A stretch of DNA of 64,000 nucleotides from Brachionus rotundiformis (lineage: Eukaryota > Rotifera > Eurotatoria > Ploima > Brachionidae): positions 310,001 through 374,000 of the forward strand of contig JAESIW010000210.1 of NCBI GenBank assembly GCA_016802295.1, read 5' to 3'. Position numbers and translations under genes: made by a program. Under the pieces are notes generated by a model that saw nothing but the letters and a program-made list of their open reading frames with translations, did not search any database and was not told the origin of the DNA. This document shows, piece after piece, positions 19,057 to 26,880 of the stretch; positions within the stretch are counted from its first letter, which is position 1; every line of letters starts with the position of its first letter.

Positions 19057-19356
19057 GGTAAAGCATAGGCAGTTTTGTGCGTATGCTACACCAGAGTTTA
19101 CGACAAAGCCGAAGTTTATGGCGGTGTAGGAGCCATAAAAATTTACGCTTGCTACACCAACGGTTCTAATAAAGAAAACAGAGCGGTAGGTGTAGGAGCC
19201 ATAAAAATTTACGCTTGCTACACCTTAAGAGACTTACCACAGCATAAGATTTTAGGTGTAGGAGCCATAAAAATTTACGCTTGCTACACCACAGTTTAAT
19301 TTATATAATATGCAAGGCAAGGTGTAGGAGCCATAAAAATTTACGCTTGCTACACC
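19057..19356 (-). CRISPR. CRISPR array: four perfect 36-nt repeats plus one degenerate, 30-nt spacers
   Basis: Perfect repeats at 19123-19158, 19189-19224, 19255-19290 and 19321-19356. Each begins GGTGTAGGAGCC and ends GCTTGCTACACC on the plus strand, with 7-bp complementary ends (GGTGTAG/CTACACC) and a foldable centre. A fifth, degenerate 36-nt copy at 19057-19092 keeps GGT and the last nine bases. Spacers at 19093-19122, 19159-19188, 19225-19254 and 19291-19320 are all exactly 30 nt and unrelated to each other. The 36+30 layout and inverted repeat ends fit type VI-B arrays. Minus-strand transcription is inferred because the degenerate repeat is at the left end and a TATAAT box faces the array from the right. 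The repeat's purine-rich left end would suggest the opposite, so strand is not settled. Spacer targets are unknown. Confidence 0.95.
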
Positions 19357-19495
19357 CTATACTTGTAAAGGTAGCATAAAATCTAAAAAAATTCAACTTT
19401 TATTATAAAAAAAATGTGCTAAAATGTATTTTATAGGCACAAAAAATAGCATTTTTTTATAATTTTAAAAAACAACACAAGGTAATAATATAAAT
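19357..19495. promoter_or_regulatory. CRISPR leader / divergent promoter region
   Basis: This 139-base AT-rich gap lies between the last perfect repeat and the Cas13-like gene. Leftward, towards the array: AATACA, 17 nt, TATAAT (19430-19402 on the minus strand). Rightward, towards the effector: an extended -10 box TGCTAAAAT at 19417-19425 without a good -35. TGTGC (19415-19419) and GCACA (19437-19441) form a dyad over the -10, and an AT hairpin AAAAAAT/ATTTTTT (around 19442-19458) follows. The effector has a weak AAGG ribosome site about 14 bases before its ATG. Confidence 0.5.
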
Positions 19496-21331
19496 ATGGC
19501 TAACAATACTAACAATATAACTTTAGAAGAATTTATAAATTCGCTTATAAACAATAACACCGAAAACGACAAAAGCTATAATAAAAACGACAAAAGATAT
19601 TTATTAGCTCCGTTGCTTTCTTACTACCACCAAATTACCCAAGATGATACTGCTAGAATTTTAAGAAACTCCGTTAGCCATTATTACCACAATAATACAA
19701 ACGACAACACCACAGTGTATAACCTACTAACTAAAATTAAAGAAGACGATAAAATAAATAACCAATTTGTTAACATTGCTTATAATAAAATTATTGCAGA
19801 TTATACCTATAAAAATGGCAATTTTTATAGTAAACAGAATATGTTTAGTATAAATAATAGTAATATACAAGTTAAAGTACAAAAAAGTAAAAAAGTTAAA
19901 ATTAAAACTGACGATGAAAATAAAACTAACCCTACACACAATGCAAATATAACTAAACCTATACACGAGTTTTTTGTAGTATTTACAAAATATGAAAATA
20001 ACATTAAACACGAATATAAAGTGCCTGCTATTATTGTAAAAAATAACCAGCAAGAAATTAGTGAAAATTTACAATATATTTTAAAAAATAAAGAAAACTT
20101 TAACCTCGTTGTAGATATTGTTAAAGATATAGAAAAAATTGCAACAGAAAAAAAATTAACAAAAGAAAACACTAAAAAACCAATAATTATAAATTTTAAA
20201 AAGCCTACTGAACCAACAAATAAAAAACAAACTTTAGATATAAAAACCACAGAAGATGCTATAACAGCTATATATAAAGCTAAAAATCAATACACACAAG
20301 ATAAAAATAACTTAGAGTGGTATGTAAAAAAAATTAATGAAAACCAAAAAGCTAATAAGTATGTAACAACAATTGAAGAATTTCGCCTTAAACTTAGTAA
20401 TCGCATTATTTTTACATTTAAAGATATTCATTTTTTTAAAGATAGCATATATAATAACAAAAAAAATCCCCTTTCTAATTTAATTAAATACTTAGAGTTT
20501 TTATCTAAAAAAACTGTTAACAAGGAATGGGAAAACCCTTTGCTGGAAAATATTTTAGAAGCATACAAGATTGATGAGATAACTATAAATTTAAAAAATA
20601 AAGATGAAATAAAACAAGCAAAAAGAGATTTACCTAAATTAAAAAATTATATAGATGAAATAATAAACAATAATTATACTTATGGCAGCAATTTTATAAA
20701 ACAAATATTATTATTTGAAAAAACTTTTTTTGATGAAAACAAAAAAAACAATAAAGACTACGTTGACTTTGAAGACGAAAGCTTAAAACGTGATAACAAC
20801 CAAAATCCAATACTACAACAATACTTACCCAAAGATAGAAATTTAAAAGATTTGTTTTTTAATAATAGAGAGGGATTAAAGAAACTACGCAACAGTGCTT
20901 TGCATTTTAACCAACCTAAAGCATTAAGCAATTACCCAGAAGTAGAAAAGTTTGTTGATTTTTACACACAAGAACATAAAATAATATGTAACACACTTAA
21001 CCTATCAAAAGAAAATAAAGAAAAAATTACACTTTTACAACAACTGGCTATTAGTATAAAACAGTATACTAATATAAATAGTAATATAGCAACAAAAATA
21101 AAAGATTTATTTAGCCAAAAAGAAGATACTAATAGCAACAACCACAGCAAAGGCAATAGCCAAGCCACCACAGGCACGGCAACAAATAATACAAATACCA
21201 GTAAAAATAACAATCACCGCCACAAGAAAAATAACTTTAAACGCCAAGCTAATAGCCAAAGCCACCACAACCAAAAAAATTTAACTATAGAATATTTAGC
21301 TAGTTCTATAAACAATAGCAGGCTAAAATAA
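19496..21331 (+). CDS. Compact Cas13-like type VI CRISPR effector with two HEPN motifs (candidate new subtype)
   Basis: Protein of 611 residues next to a CRISPR array. It has two RNxxxH HEPN ribonuclease motifs: R57-N-S-V-S-H62 (context ILRNSVSHYYH) and R465-N-S-A-L-H470 (context KKLRNSALHFNQP). One motif near each end is the Cas13b arrangement; in Cas13a and Cas13d the first motif is central. The middle (about 110-450) is lysine-rich, mostly helical, and suits guide binding. Residues about 545-595 are an Asn/Ser/Thr/His/Lys low-complexity tail, then a short helix. If active it would be a crRNA-guided RNase cutting RNA, possibly with collateral cleavage. Classical Cas13 proteins are about 900-1,250 residues and known compact ones about 775-800, so this is unusually small. 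The stop is 3 bases from the convergent lipA stop. No cas1, cas2, csx27 or csx28 is nearby. Alternative: a two-HEPN abortive-infection RNase beside an unrelated array. A paralogue search and fold prediction would decide. Confidence 0.8.
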   Translation: MANNTNNITLEEFINSLINNNTENDKSYNKNDKRYLLAPLLSYYHQITQDDTARILRNSVSHYYHNNTNDNTTVYNLLTKIKEDDKINNQFVNIAYNKIIADYTYKNGNFYSKQNMFSINNSNIQVKVQKSKKVKIKTDDENKTNPTHNANITKPIHEFFVVFTKYENNIKHEYKVPAIIVKNNQQEISENLQYILKNKENFNLVVDIVKDIEKIATEKKLTKENTKKPIIINFKKPTEPTNKKQTLDIKTTEDAITAIYKAKNQYTQDKNNLEWYVKKINENQKANKYVTTIEEFRLKLSNRIIFTFKDIHFFKDSIYNNKKNPLSNLIKYLEFLSKKTVNKEWENPLLENILEAYKIDEITINLKNKDEIKQAKRDLPKLKNYIDEIINNNYTYGSNFIKQILLFEKTFFDENKKNNKDYVDFEDESLKRDNNQNPILQQYLPKDRNLKDLFFNNREGLKKLRNSALHFNQPKALSNYPEVEKFVDFYTQEHKIICNTLNLSKENKEKITLLQQLAISIKQYTNINSNIATKIKDLFSQKEDTNSNNHSKGNSQATTGTATNNTNTSKNNNHRHKKNNFKRQANSQSHHNQKNLTIEYLASSINNSRLK

Positions 21332-21334
21332 ACT

Positions 21335-22315
21335 TTAAGCGTTTTGTGCTATGCGGGCTTCTCTTAGTTTTACAAAGTCGCTATCGGCGTGGTAGCTACT
21401 GCGGGTTAATGGGCTAGAAGAAACCAACAAAAAGCCTTTTAGCAGTGCAATTTTTTTAAGTTCATCAAATTCTTGCGGGGTAACGTATCTATCTATAGGT
21501 GCATGAAAAGGCGTTGGCTGTAAATACTGCCCTATGGTTAAAAAGTCTACGTTGGCTTCTCTAAGGTCGTTCATTACTTGTAGCACTTCTTCTTTAGTTT
21601 CGCCCAAGCCTAGCATTATGCCAGATTTTGTAAACATATTTTTGTTATCTTGTTTTACTCTCCATAATAAATTTAGGCTGTTAAAGTATCTGGCTTTGGG
21701 TCTTATATCTTGGTATAATCTAGAAACCGTTTCTAAATTATGGTTATAAACATCTGGGTTAGCCTGCACCACTATTTTGTAAGCATCGCCTTTGTCTCTA
21801 AAATCTGGCGTTAGTACTTCTATGGTTGTATTTGGCGAAATTTGTTTAATTTTATTAATACAATTGGCAAAATGGTTTGCACCGCCGTCGTCTAGGTCGT
21901 CTCTATCTACCGAAGTTATAACCATATGCTTTAAACCTAGGGTTTTAGCTAAATTTGCCACGTTTTCTGGTTCGTTTTTATTTAACGGTTGTGGCCTACC
22001 GGTTTTTACGTTGCAAAATCTGCAGGTTCTGGTGCAAATATCGCCCATTATCATAACGGTGGCGTGTTTTTTTTGCCAACATTCGCCAATATTGGGGCAG
22101 GCGGCTTCTTGGCAAACGGTATGTAGGTTGTGTTGTTTTACTAGTTGGCTAGTTTGTAAATAGCCCGCATTGTTAGAATGCCTAACTCTAATCCAATCTG
22201 GTAATTGGCTGTGTGGTCTGGCAATTGCTAAACGCTCTCGCTTAACAGAAGCAAGCTTTTTTTTAACTTTTTGCTCTAAGTTTTGCTTATGCGTAGATTG
22301 CTCGGCTACAGACAT
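21335..22315 (-). CDS. lipA: Lipoyl synthase
   Basis: Radical-SAM enzyme that inserts two sulfurs into octanoyl-protein to make lipoyl groups on PdhB/PdhC-type domains. 326 residues. The auxiliary cluster motif is CQEAACPNIGEC and the radical-SAM cluster motif is CTRTCRFC. The C-terminal SSPLTRSSYHAD is also conserved (the RSSY serine ligates the auxiliary cluster). In many alphaproteobacteria lipA directly follows lpd. Here an Mrr-like gene intervenes, and the Cas13-like gene ends 3 bases from its stop. Confidence 0.97.
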   Translation of the reverse strand: MSVAEQSTHKQNLEQKVKKKLASVKRERLAIARPHSQLPDWIRVRHSNNAGYLQTSQLVKQHNLHTVCQEAACPNIGECWQKKHATVMIMGDICTRTCRFCNVKTGRPQPLNKNEPENVANLAKTLGLKHMVITSVDRDDLDDGGANHFANCINKIKQISPNTTIEVLTPDFRDKGDAYKIVVQANPDVYNHNLETVSRLYQDIRPKARYFNSLNLLWRVKQDNKNMFTKSGIMLGLGETKEEVLQVMNDLREANVDFLTIGQYLQPTPFHAPIDRYVTPQEFDELKKIALLKGFLLVSSSPLTRSSYHADSDFVKLREARIAQNA

Positions 22316-22712
22316 TTTACACCTTTATTTTGTTTAAATATAATTGTAATTAATATATACCATTATTGTAGCACATTTATTTATTTTTACCAAATTTGTT
22401 TAGCACTTGTTTGCAAAGTTAGCAGCATACAAAGTATAACGATTTGTAACGTATAAAGCAAAATGGTTTACAACAAAACAACAAAAACTTTAATTATAAA
22501 TTAGAAATAGCAATGCCTGTAACTTCTAGCAGATATAGGTTTTTACCGGCTAAAAACCGCCAAACCGAGCAACACAACCTAAGCTACTACGCCCAATTTA
22601 GCATTAAGTTATTTTAAATACTATTAATAAATTTACTAATGTAGTAAGTATTAGCGTATAAAGTAAACTGTTGTTTTTATTTGTGTATATTAGATAATTT
22701 GCATTTAATAAG
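22316..22712. other. Intergenic gap between lipA and the Mrr-like gene
   Basis: No gene is supported. The only clear structure is a small hairpin GGTTTTT (22538-22544) / AAAAACC (22552-22558) with a GC-rich 7-base loop ACCGGCT, inside a stretch slightly richer in GC (about 22500-22600). This could be a non-coding RNA or the remains of a gene. The left part should hold the lipA promoter. Confidence 0.4.
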
Positions 22713-23750
22713 TTAGTTGGTATATTTTAAAATATTTTCTACAACAATTTCGTAAGACTCTATAGGTTTTAAAAATTGATTGTTTTTTGTGCATAGCTCT
22801 ATTAAAGCGTCTATATCTACTAATGTTATTTTTGTATCGTTATTGGCTTCTGTTTTGGCTTGCTGGCTAAAATAAGAAGAAGTAATAAATACGCCAATAT
22901 CGTAATTTGCTAGGCTACCTCTAAATTCTCTTATAGCACTAGAAGCTATGGTTGTGCCACTGTTGCAATAATGTTTAAACTGAAACCCTACTTTATATTT
23001 TAAAAAGTTATCGGCAACTAATGTACCTTCGCCGTCTATGCCTTTATCGTTAGTTTTGCCGGTGTGTTTAATGTTTGTAATACCTAGGCCTTTGGTAACT
23101 TCTAGGCAAAATTTTTCAAACATCTCTGGTTGCATTTTTTTTATGTAATTAGTTAGTTCTATTTCCCAACTAGCTTTAGAAGGATCTGTATCGTCTTCGG
23201 TTTCTGTTGCATAATGGTTATTATTTAATTGCGCTTGTTGTGTTGCATTATTTATAGATATTTCTTTTTTGTTTTTTTTACTGTCTACATTTTTGGCTTG
23301 TTGCTTCCAATCTATATTATATATGTCTGCTATAGATATATTATTGGCAATACTAGTAAGTTTATAGGTAGATTTAGCTACTCTGGTTAAATATCCTAAC
23401 TTTAAAAGATAATAGACAGCCCAACCCATTCTATGCAAAATTTTTGAATTTCCGCTTGGTATTTTAAGTTCTAATTCTGCATCGGTAATTTGTAAGTATT
23501 GTATGGTTAACAATTTTACTTCGTTAGTTAAAAATGTAATTTTACCATTGCTTGATTTTAATACATTAAGCATATGGGGGCAGTAAAAATAATGCTCGCA
23601 AGTAGTAAAATCTTTAATTTCTCTTCTATCAAAATTTTGCATAAAACTATTTACTCTGTTAAAAAATATTTTTTTATATTTGTACAATTTAATTGTAAAC
23701 TTTGTTTTTAATAAAAAATTTACACAACTAAAAGTTAGTTTAGCATGCAT
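22713..23750 (-). CDS. Mrr-like restriction endonuclease
   Basis: Two-part protein like E. coli Mrr. An N-terminal winged-helix part includes SGNSKILHRMGWAVYYLLKLGYLTR. The C-terminal nuclease domain (about residues 200-345) carries GIDGEG (D239) and VGFQFK (Q257-F-K259), matching the D...QxK variant of the PD-(D/E)xK core. Such enzymes cut methylated foreign DNA (type IV) or, in some groups, act as the R subunit beside a methylase. Met37 (start at 23642) is a more natural beginning, because residues 1-36 do not resemble the family; neither start has a clear ribosome site. It lies between lpd and lipA, two genes usually adjacent. Confidence 0.82.
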   Translation of the reverse strand: MHAKLTFSCVNFLLKTKFTIKLYKYKKIFFNRVNSFMQNFDRREIKDFTTCEHYFYCPHMLNVLKSSNGKITFLTNEVKLLTIQYLQITDAELELKIPSGNSKILHRMGWAVYYLLKLGYLTRVAKSTYKLTSIANNISIADIYNIDWKQQAKNVDSKKNKKEISINNATQQAQLNNNHYATETEDDTDPSKASWEIELTNYIKKMQPEMFEKFCLEVTKGLGITNIKHTGKTNDKGIDGEGTLVADNFLKYKVGFQFKHYCNSGTTIASSAIREFRGSLANYDIGVFITSSYFSQQAKTEANNDTKITLVDIDALIELCTKNNQFLKPIESYEIVVENILKYTN

Positions 23751-23960
23751 TATAGTTTAAGCAAAGCACAAAAGTACAAACAAAGGCAAATATTAACACC
23801 AAAGTAAACATTACAATGGCAACCATAAACATTAACATAAACAAAAAATAGTAACTGCACCGCAAAGTTAACATAAAACCGTAACACAAACGCAAGCAAA
23901 ATTAACATAAAATGCCAATATCTTTACCATAAAAGCCAGCAACACAGCAACAACACCCGC

Positions 23961-24002
23961 ATAAACATAAACATAAACATAAGCATAAGCATAAACATAA
24001 AC
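23961..24002. repeat. Hexanucleotide tandem repeat (ATAAAC/ATAAGC)
   Basis: Seven head-to-tail 6-base units, five ATAAAC and two ATAAGC. They lie in a 349-base gene-free gap (23751-24099) that also has scattered CATAAACATTAACATAAAC-like sequence on its left side. No gene is seen there. Confidence 0.85.
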
Positions 24003-24020
24003 GTACGCAAAAGGGTTGGC

Positions 24021-24050
24021 AAAAAAAAGCCCGCTAGTTTTAACGGGCTT
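24021..24050 (-). terminator. Rho-independent terminator after lpd
   Basis: On the minus strand, AAGCCCG and CGGGCTT (24044-24050 and 24027-24033) enclose a 10-base loop and are followed by T8. It lies about 50 bases after the lpd stop. Confidence 0.9.
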
Positions 24051-24099
24051 AAACTTTAAATATAAGATATTTTAACTAAGTGCTAATGCACGTTGTGGT

Positions 24100-25494
24100 T
24101 TAAAAGTGTATCATTTTACCTACACTATCTAACACGCTTTCGTGCATACCTTCGGATATTGTAGGGTGTGCAAACACGGTGTGTATAAGTTCTTCTTGTG
24201 TGGTTTCTAGGTTCATGGCAATAACAAAGCCTTGAATCATCTCTACAACTTCAAACCCAATTAAATGTGCCCCTATTAGTTCGCCAGTTTTAGCATTAAA
24301 AATAGTTTTAATTAAGCCATCGCTTTCGCCCACGGCAATGGCTTTACCATTACCCATAAACGGAAACCTACCAATTTTAACATCAATTTTTTGCTCTTTG
24401 GCTTTTTGTTCGGTTAAACCAACCGATGCCACTTGCGGATAAGTATAAGTACAACCTGGTAGTTTGCTTCTGTTTAACGCATGCGGATTTAACCCAGCAA
24501 TTTTTTCTACACAAATTACACCTTCGTGGCTAGCTTTGTGTGCCAACCAAGGCCCTTGTGTAATATCGCCAATTGCGTATATGCCTGCAACCGAAGTTTG
24601 GCTATAATTATTAACTGTAACAAGGCCACGTTCGGTTTTTATGCCTAGTTTTTCTAAGCCTAAGTTTTCGGTATTTGGCACAATACCCACTGCAGAAATT
24701 ATTTTTTCTACTTCTATAACTTGTTGTTTACCGTTTTGTTCTATAGTAACGGCAACGGTTTTGGCTTTTTTGTCTGCTTTTATAACTTTAGTAGATGTTA
24801 AAATAGTTATATCTTGTTTTTCAAAAGCTTTTTTAGCTAAAGCAGAAATTTCTTCGTCTTCTGCTGGTAAAATGCGGTCTACCATTTCTACCACGGTTAC
24901 TTTGGTACCTATTGCGGCAAAAAAGTTAGCAAACTCCATACCAATGGCGCCGCTACCCATTACTAGCATAGTTTTAGGAATTTCGCTAGCCACTAATGCT
25001 TCTCTGTACGTCCAAATAAATTTACCGTCTGGTTCAAACCCTGGTATTACACGGGCTCTGGACCCTGTGGCTAAAATAATGTGCTTAGCTTTTACAGTGG
25101 TAGTAGATTTATCTGCCATAGTAACATTAACCACACCAGCAGAAGCCACACTACCAGTACCCATAATAACTTCTACTTTATTTTTTTTAAGTAAGTGGGT
25201 AACTCCGCCAGAAAGCTGTTTGGCCACCGCTCTAGATCTATCTACCATGGCTTTAATATCTGGCGTGGCGTTTTCTACAGTAACCCCAAAGCTAGAAGCC
25301 TTTTTTATATATTTATAAACTTCTGAACTTTTAAGCAAAGCTTTAGTAGGAATACACCCCCAGTTTAAGCATACGCCACCTAAGTTTTCACGCTCTATAA
25401 CTGCGGTTTTAAAGCCTAGTTGCGCCGCCCTAATTGCAGTAACGTATCCACCTGGGCCACTGCCTATTATAACTACATCAAAGTTTTTTTCCAT
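24100..25494 (-). CDS. lpd: Dihydrolipoamide dehydrogenase (E3)
   Basis: FAD flavoprotein that reoxidises the lipoyl groups of the 2-oxo acid dehydrogenase complexes with NAD. 464 residues. Seen: N-terminal IIGSGPGGYVTAIRAAQLG, the redox disulfide GGVCLNWGCIPTK, the central NAD motif MGSGAIGMEFANFFAAIG, the YAIGDIT FAD motif, and the C-terminal HAHPT-like dimer motif seen as HTVFAHPTISE. It would serve PdhABC encoded upstream. A C5-methylase gene separates it from pdhC, leaving a 178-base gap that may hold its own promoter. Confidence 0.97.
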   Translation of the reverse strand: MEKNFDVVIIGSGPGGYVTAIRAAQLGFKTAVIERENLGGVCLNWGCIPTKALLKSSEVYKYIKKASSFGVTVENATPDIKAMVDRSRAVAKQLSGGVTHLLKKNKVEVIMGTGSVASAGVVNVTMADKSTTTVKAKHIILATGSRARVIPGFEPDGKFIWTYREALVASEIPKTMLVMGSGAIGMEFANFFAAIGTKVTVVEMVDRILPAEDEEISALAKKAFEKQDITILTSTKVIKADKKAKTVAVTIEQNGKQQVIEVEKIISAVGIVPNTENLGLEKLGIKTERGLVTVNNYSQTSVAGIYAIGDITQGPWLAHKASHEGVICVEKIAGLNPHALNRSKLPGCTYTYPQVASVGLTEQKAKEQKIDVKIGRFPFMGNGKAIAVGESDGLIKTIFNAKTGELIGAHLIGFEVVEMIQGFVIAMNLETTQEELIHTVFAHPTISEGMHESVLDSVGKMIHF

Positions 25495-25672
25495 TTTTTA
25501 TATCCTTATGTTATTATTTTTAGTTTTTTTAAAATTATTTATTAAGTATTTAGCTTTAATAAAAACTGTAACTTATCTTTATATTTATCTATTTTATTAT
25601 TATTAACATATGCTAATTTAATTCTACTTTTTGTGGGGTTTAATAGTTCAAACGTAGTTTTGCATTTAACCT

Positions 25673-26872
25673 TTAACCAACCTTTTTATTAATCTCGTGC
25701 TTAATATTTATAATTCTTTTTACTTCTTGTGCAATTTGCTTGGCAAAAAATGGCGGAACCGCATTACCTATTTGCCTATACATGCTATTAAGGCTACCTG
25801 TAAAAATAAAATTATTAGGAAATGTTTGTAAAATAGCACATTCTCTAACCGATAGTCTACGCATTTTGTTAACATGAATTTCTGGCGTGGTAGCGGTTAT
25901 GGTATCGCTTGGGGTGTTCCAATTAGTTATGCGCAATGATTGCTCAAATGTAAGTTGCTTTAACTCAAGCTCTGTAACCTGTTTGTCGTATTTATCATCA
26001 AACTGTAAAATTTCTTTTAATTTTAACCAATCTTTAGGGTTAGGTATAGAGCCAGATTTATTATCTTTTCTAAACCAATGCCCTGCTGTATGCCTATAGC
26101 CAAAAATTTTGTCTATTTTAGTTGCAGATAGTTTAGCTTTTTTACGATACTCATTTAAATAATCGCATATATCTGCTTGTAACGGTGGATTTTTACGTGC
26201 GTAAAAATGCTCTGCAACATTGGTAGAAGCTATATGATTATAGATTATGGTGTTTTTAGTTTTTATTGGCTCGTTGTTTAATTCAACATCGCTTAAATAA
26301 CCTATAGCTTCTGCCACAGATATTTTGTTTAAATTTTTATTTAAATACAACCCACCAGTATAATTTAATTTATTACCATAAAGTATTATTCTCTCTCTAT
26401 TTTGCGGAACCCCATAGTTAGACATATTATAAAGTTGATAGTTAACAAAATAACCTATAGCCTCAAAGTCTTCTATAATTTGTTGCATTACAGCACCACC
26501 ACCCATAGATAACAGACCTTTAACGTTTTCTCCTATAAAAAATTTTGGTTGTTTATCTTTTACTACTCTTAGTAGCTCTTTATATAAAAAGTTTCTTTCG
26601 TCTTCAATTGCTCTATTTTTATTATTTATAGAAAAGCCTTGGCAAGGAAACCCACCTAATACTACATCTGGATTATCTGGAATCTCCTTGCTAGAAATTA
26701 GCCTTATATCTTTATTAATAATATGGTTACCTATATTCTTTTTATAAGTTTCTACTGCATCTTTATTAAAGTCGTTAGCCCATAATATTTTAAAACCTGC
26801 TTGTTTAAAGCCTAGGTCTAAACCACCTGCACCAGAAAACAAAGATATTACAGTTAACCCTTTATTATTCAT
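25673..26872 (-). CDS. DNA (cytosine-5) methyltransferase
   Basis: C5-cytosine methylase of 399 residues with the conserved motifs in order: motif I LFSGAGGLDLGF (residues 11-22), motif IV GGFPCQGFS with catalytic Cys77, motif VI ENVKGL (115-120), motif VIII QNRERI (157-162), and C-terminal motif X QIGNAVPP. The target-recognition region lies at about 180-300. No restriction gene is immediately adjacent, so it is either solitary or paired with the Mrr-like nuclease about 2 kb downstream. It starts 8 bases after the pdhC stop, so it is probably translated from the pdh transcript. Likely an acquired gene. Confidence 0.93.
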   Translation of the reverse strand: MNNKGLTVISLFSGAGGLDLGFKQAGFKILWANDFNKDAVETYKKNIGNHIINKDIRLISSKEIPDNPDVVLGGFPCQGFSINNKNRAIEDERNFLYKELLRVVKDKQPKFFIGENVKGLLSMGGGAVMQQIIEDFEAIGYFVNYQLYNMSNYGVPQNRERIILYGNKLNYTGGLYLNKNLNKISVAEAIGYLSDVELNNEPIKTKNTIIYNHIASTNVAEHFYARKNPPLQADICDYLNEYRKKAKLSATKIDKIFGYRHTAGHWFRKDNKSGSIPNPKDWLKLKEILQFDDKYDKQVTELELKQLTFEQSLRITNWNTPSDTITATTPEIHVNKMRRLSVRECAILQTFPNNFIFTGSLNSMYRQIGNAVPPFFAKQIAQEVKRIINIKHEINKKVG

Positions 26873-26880
26873 AAAAATAA

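Noticed and set aside
19075..19299. 74-residue ORF with a repeated GVGAIKIYACYT motif
   Set aside because: It is the CRISPR array read in one frame; 36+30 bases is a multiple of three, so the repeats fall in the same frame and look like a repeat protein.
19727..20250. Two hydrophobic minus-strand ORFs over the Cas13-like gene
   Set aside because: The Lys/Asn-rich coding strand gives Phe/Ile/Leu-rich antisense frames; no signals support them as accessory membrane proteins such as Csx27/28.
23751..24099. Possible second CRISPR-like array (CATAAAC repeats)
   Set aside because: Six-base units without spacers; a simple tandem repeat.
24641..25318. 225-residue plus-strand ORF over lpd
   Set aside because: Antisense to a strongly conserved enzyme; its Ser/Thr/Pro-rich, motif-free composition is typical of a shadow frame.
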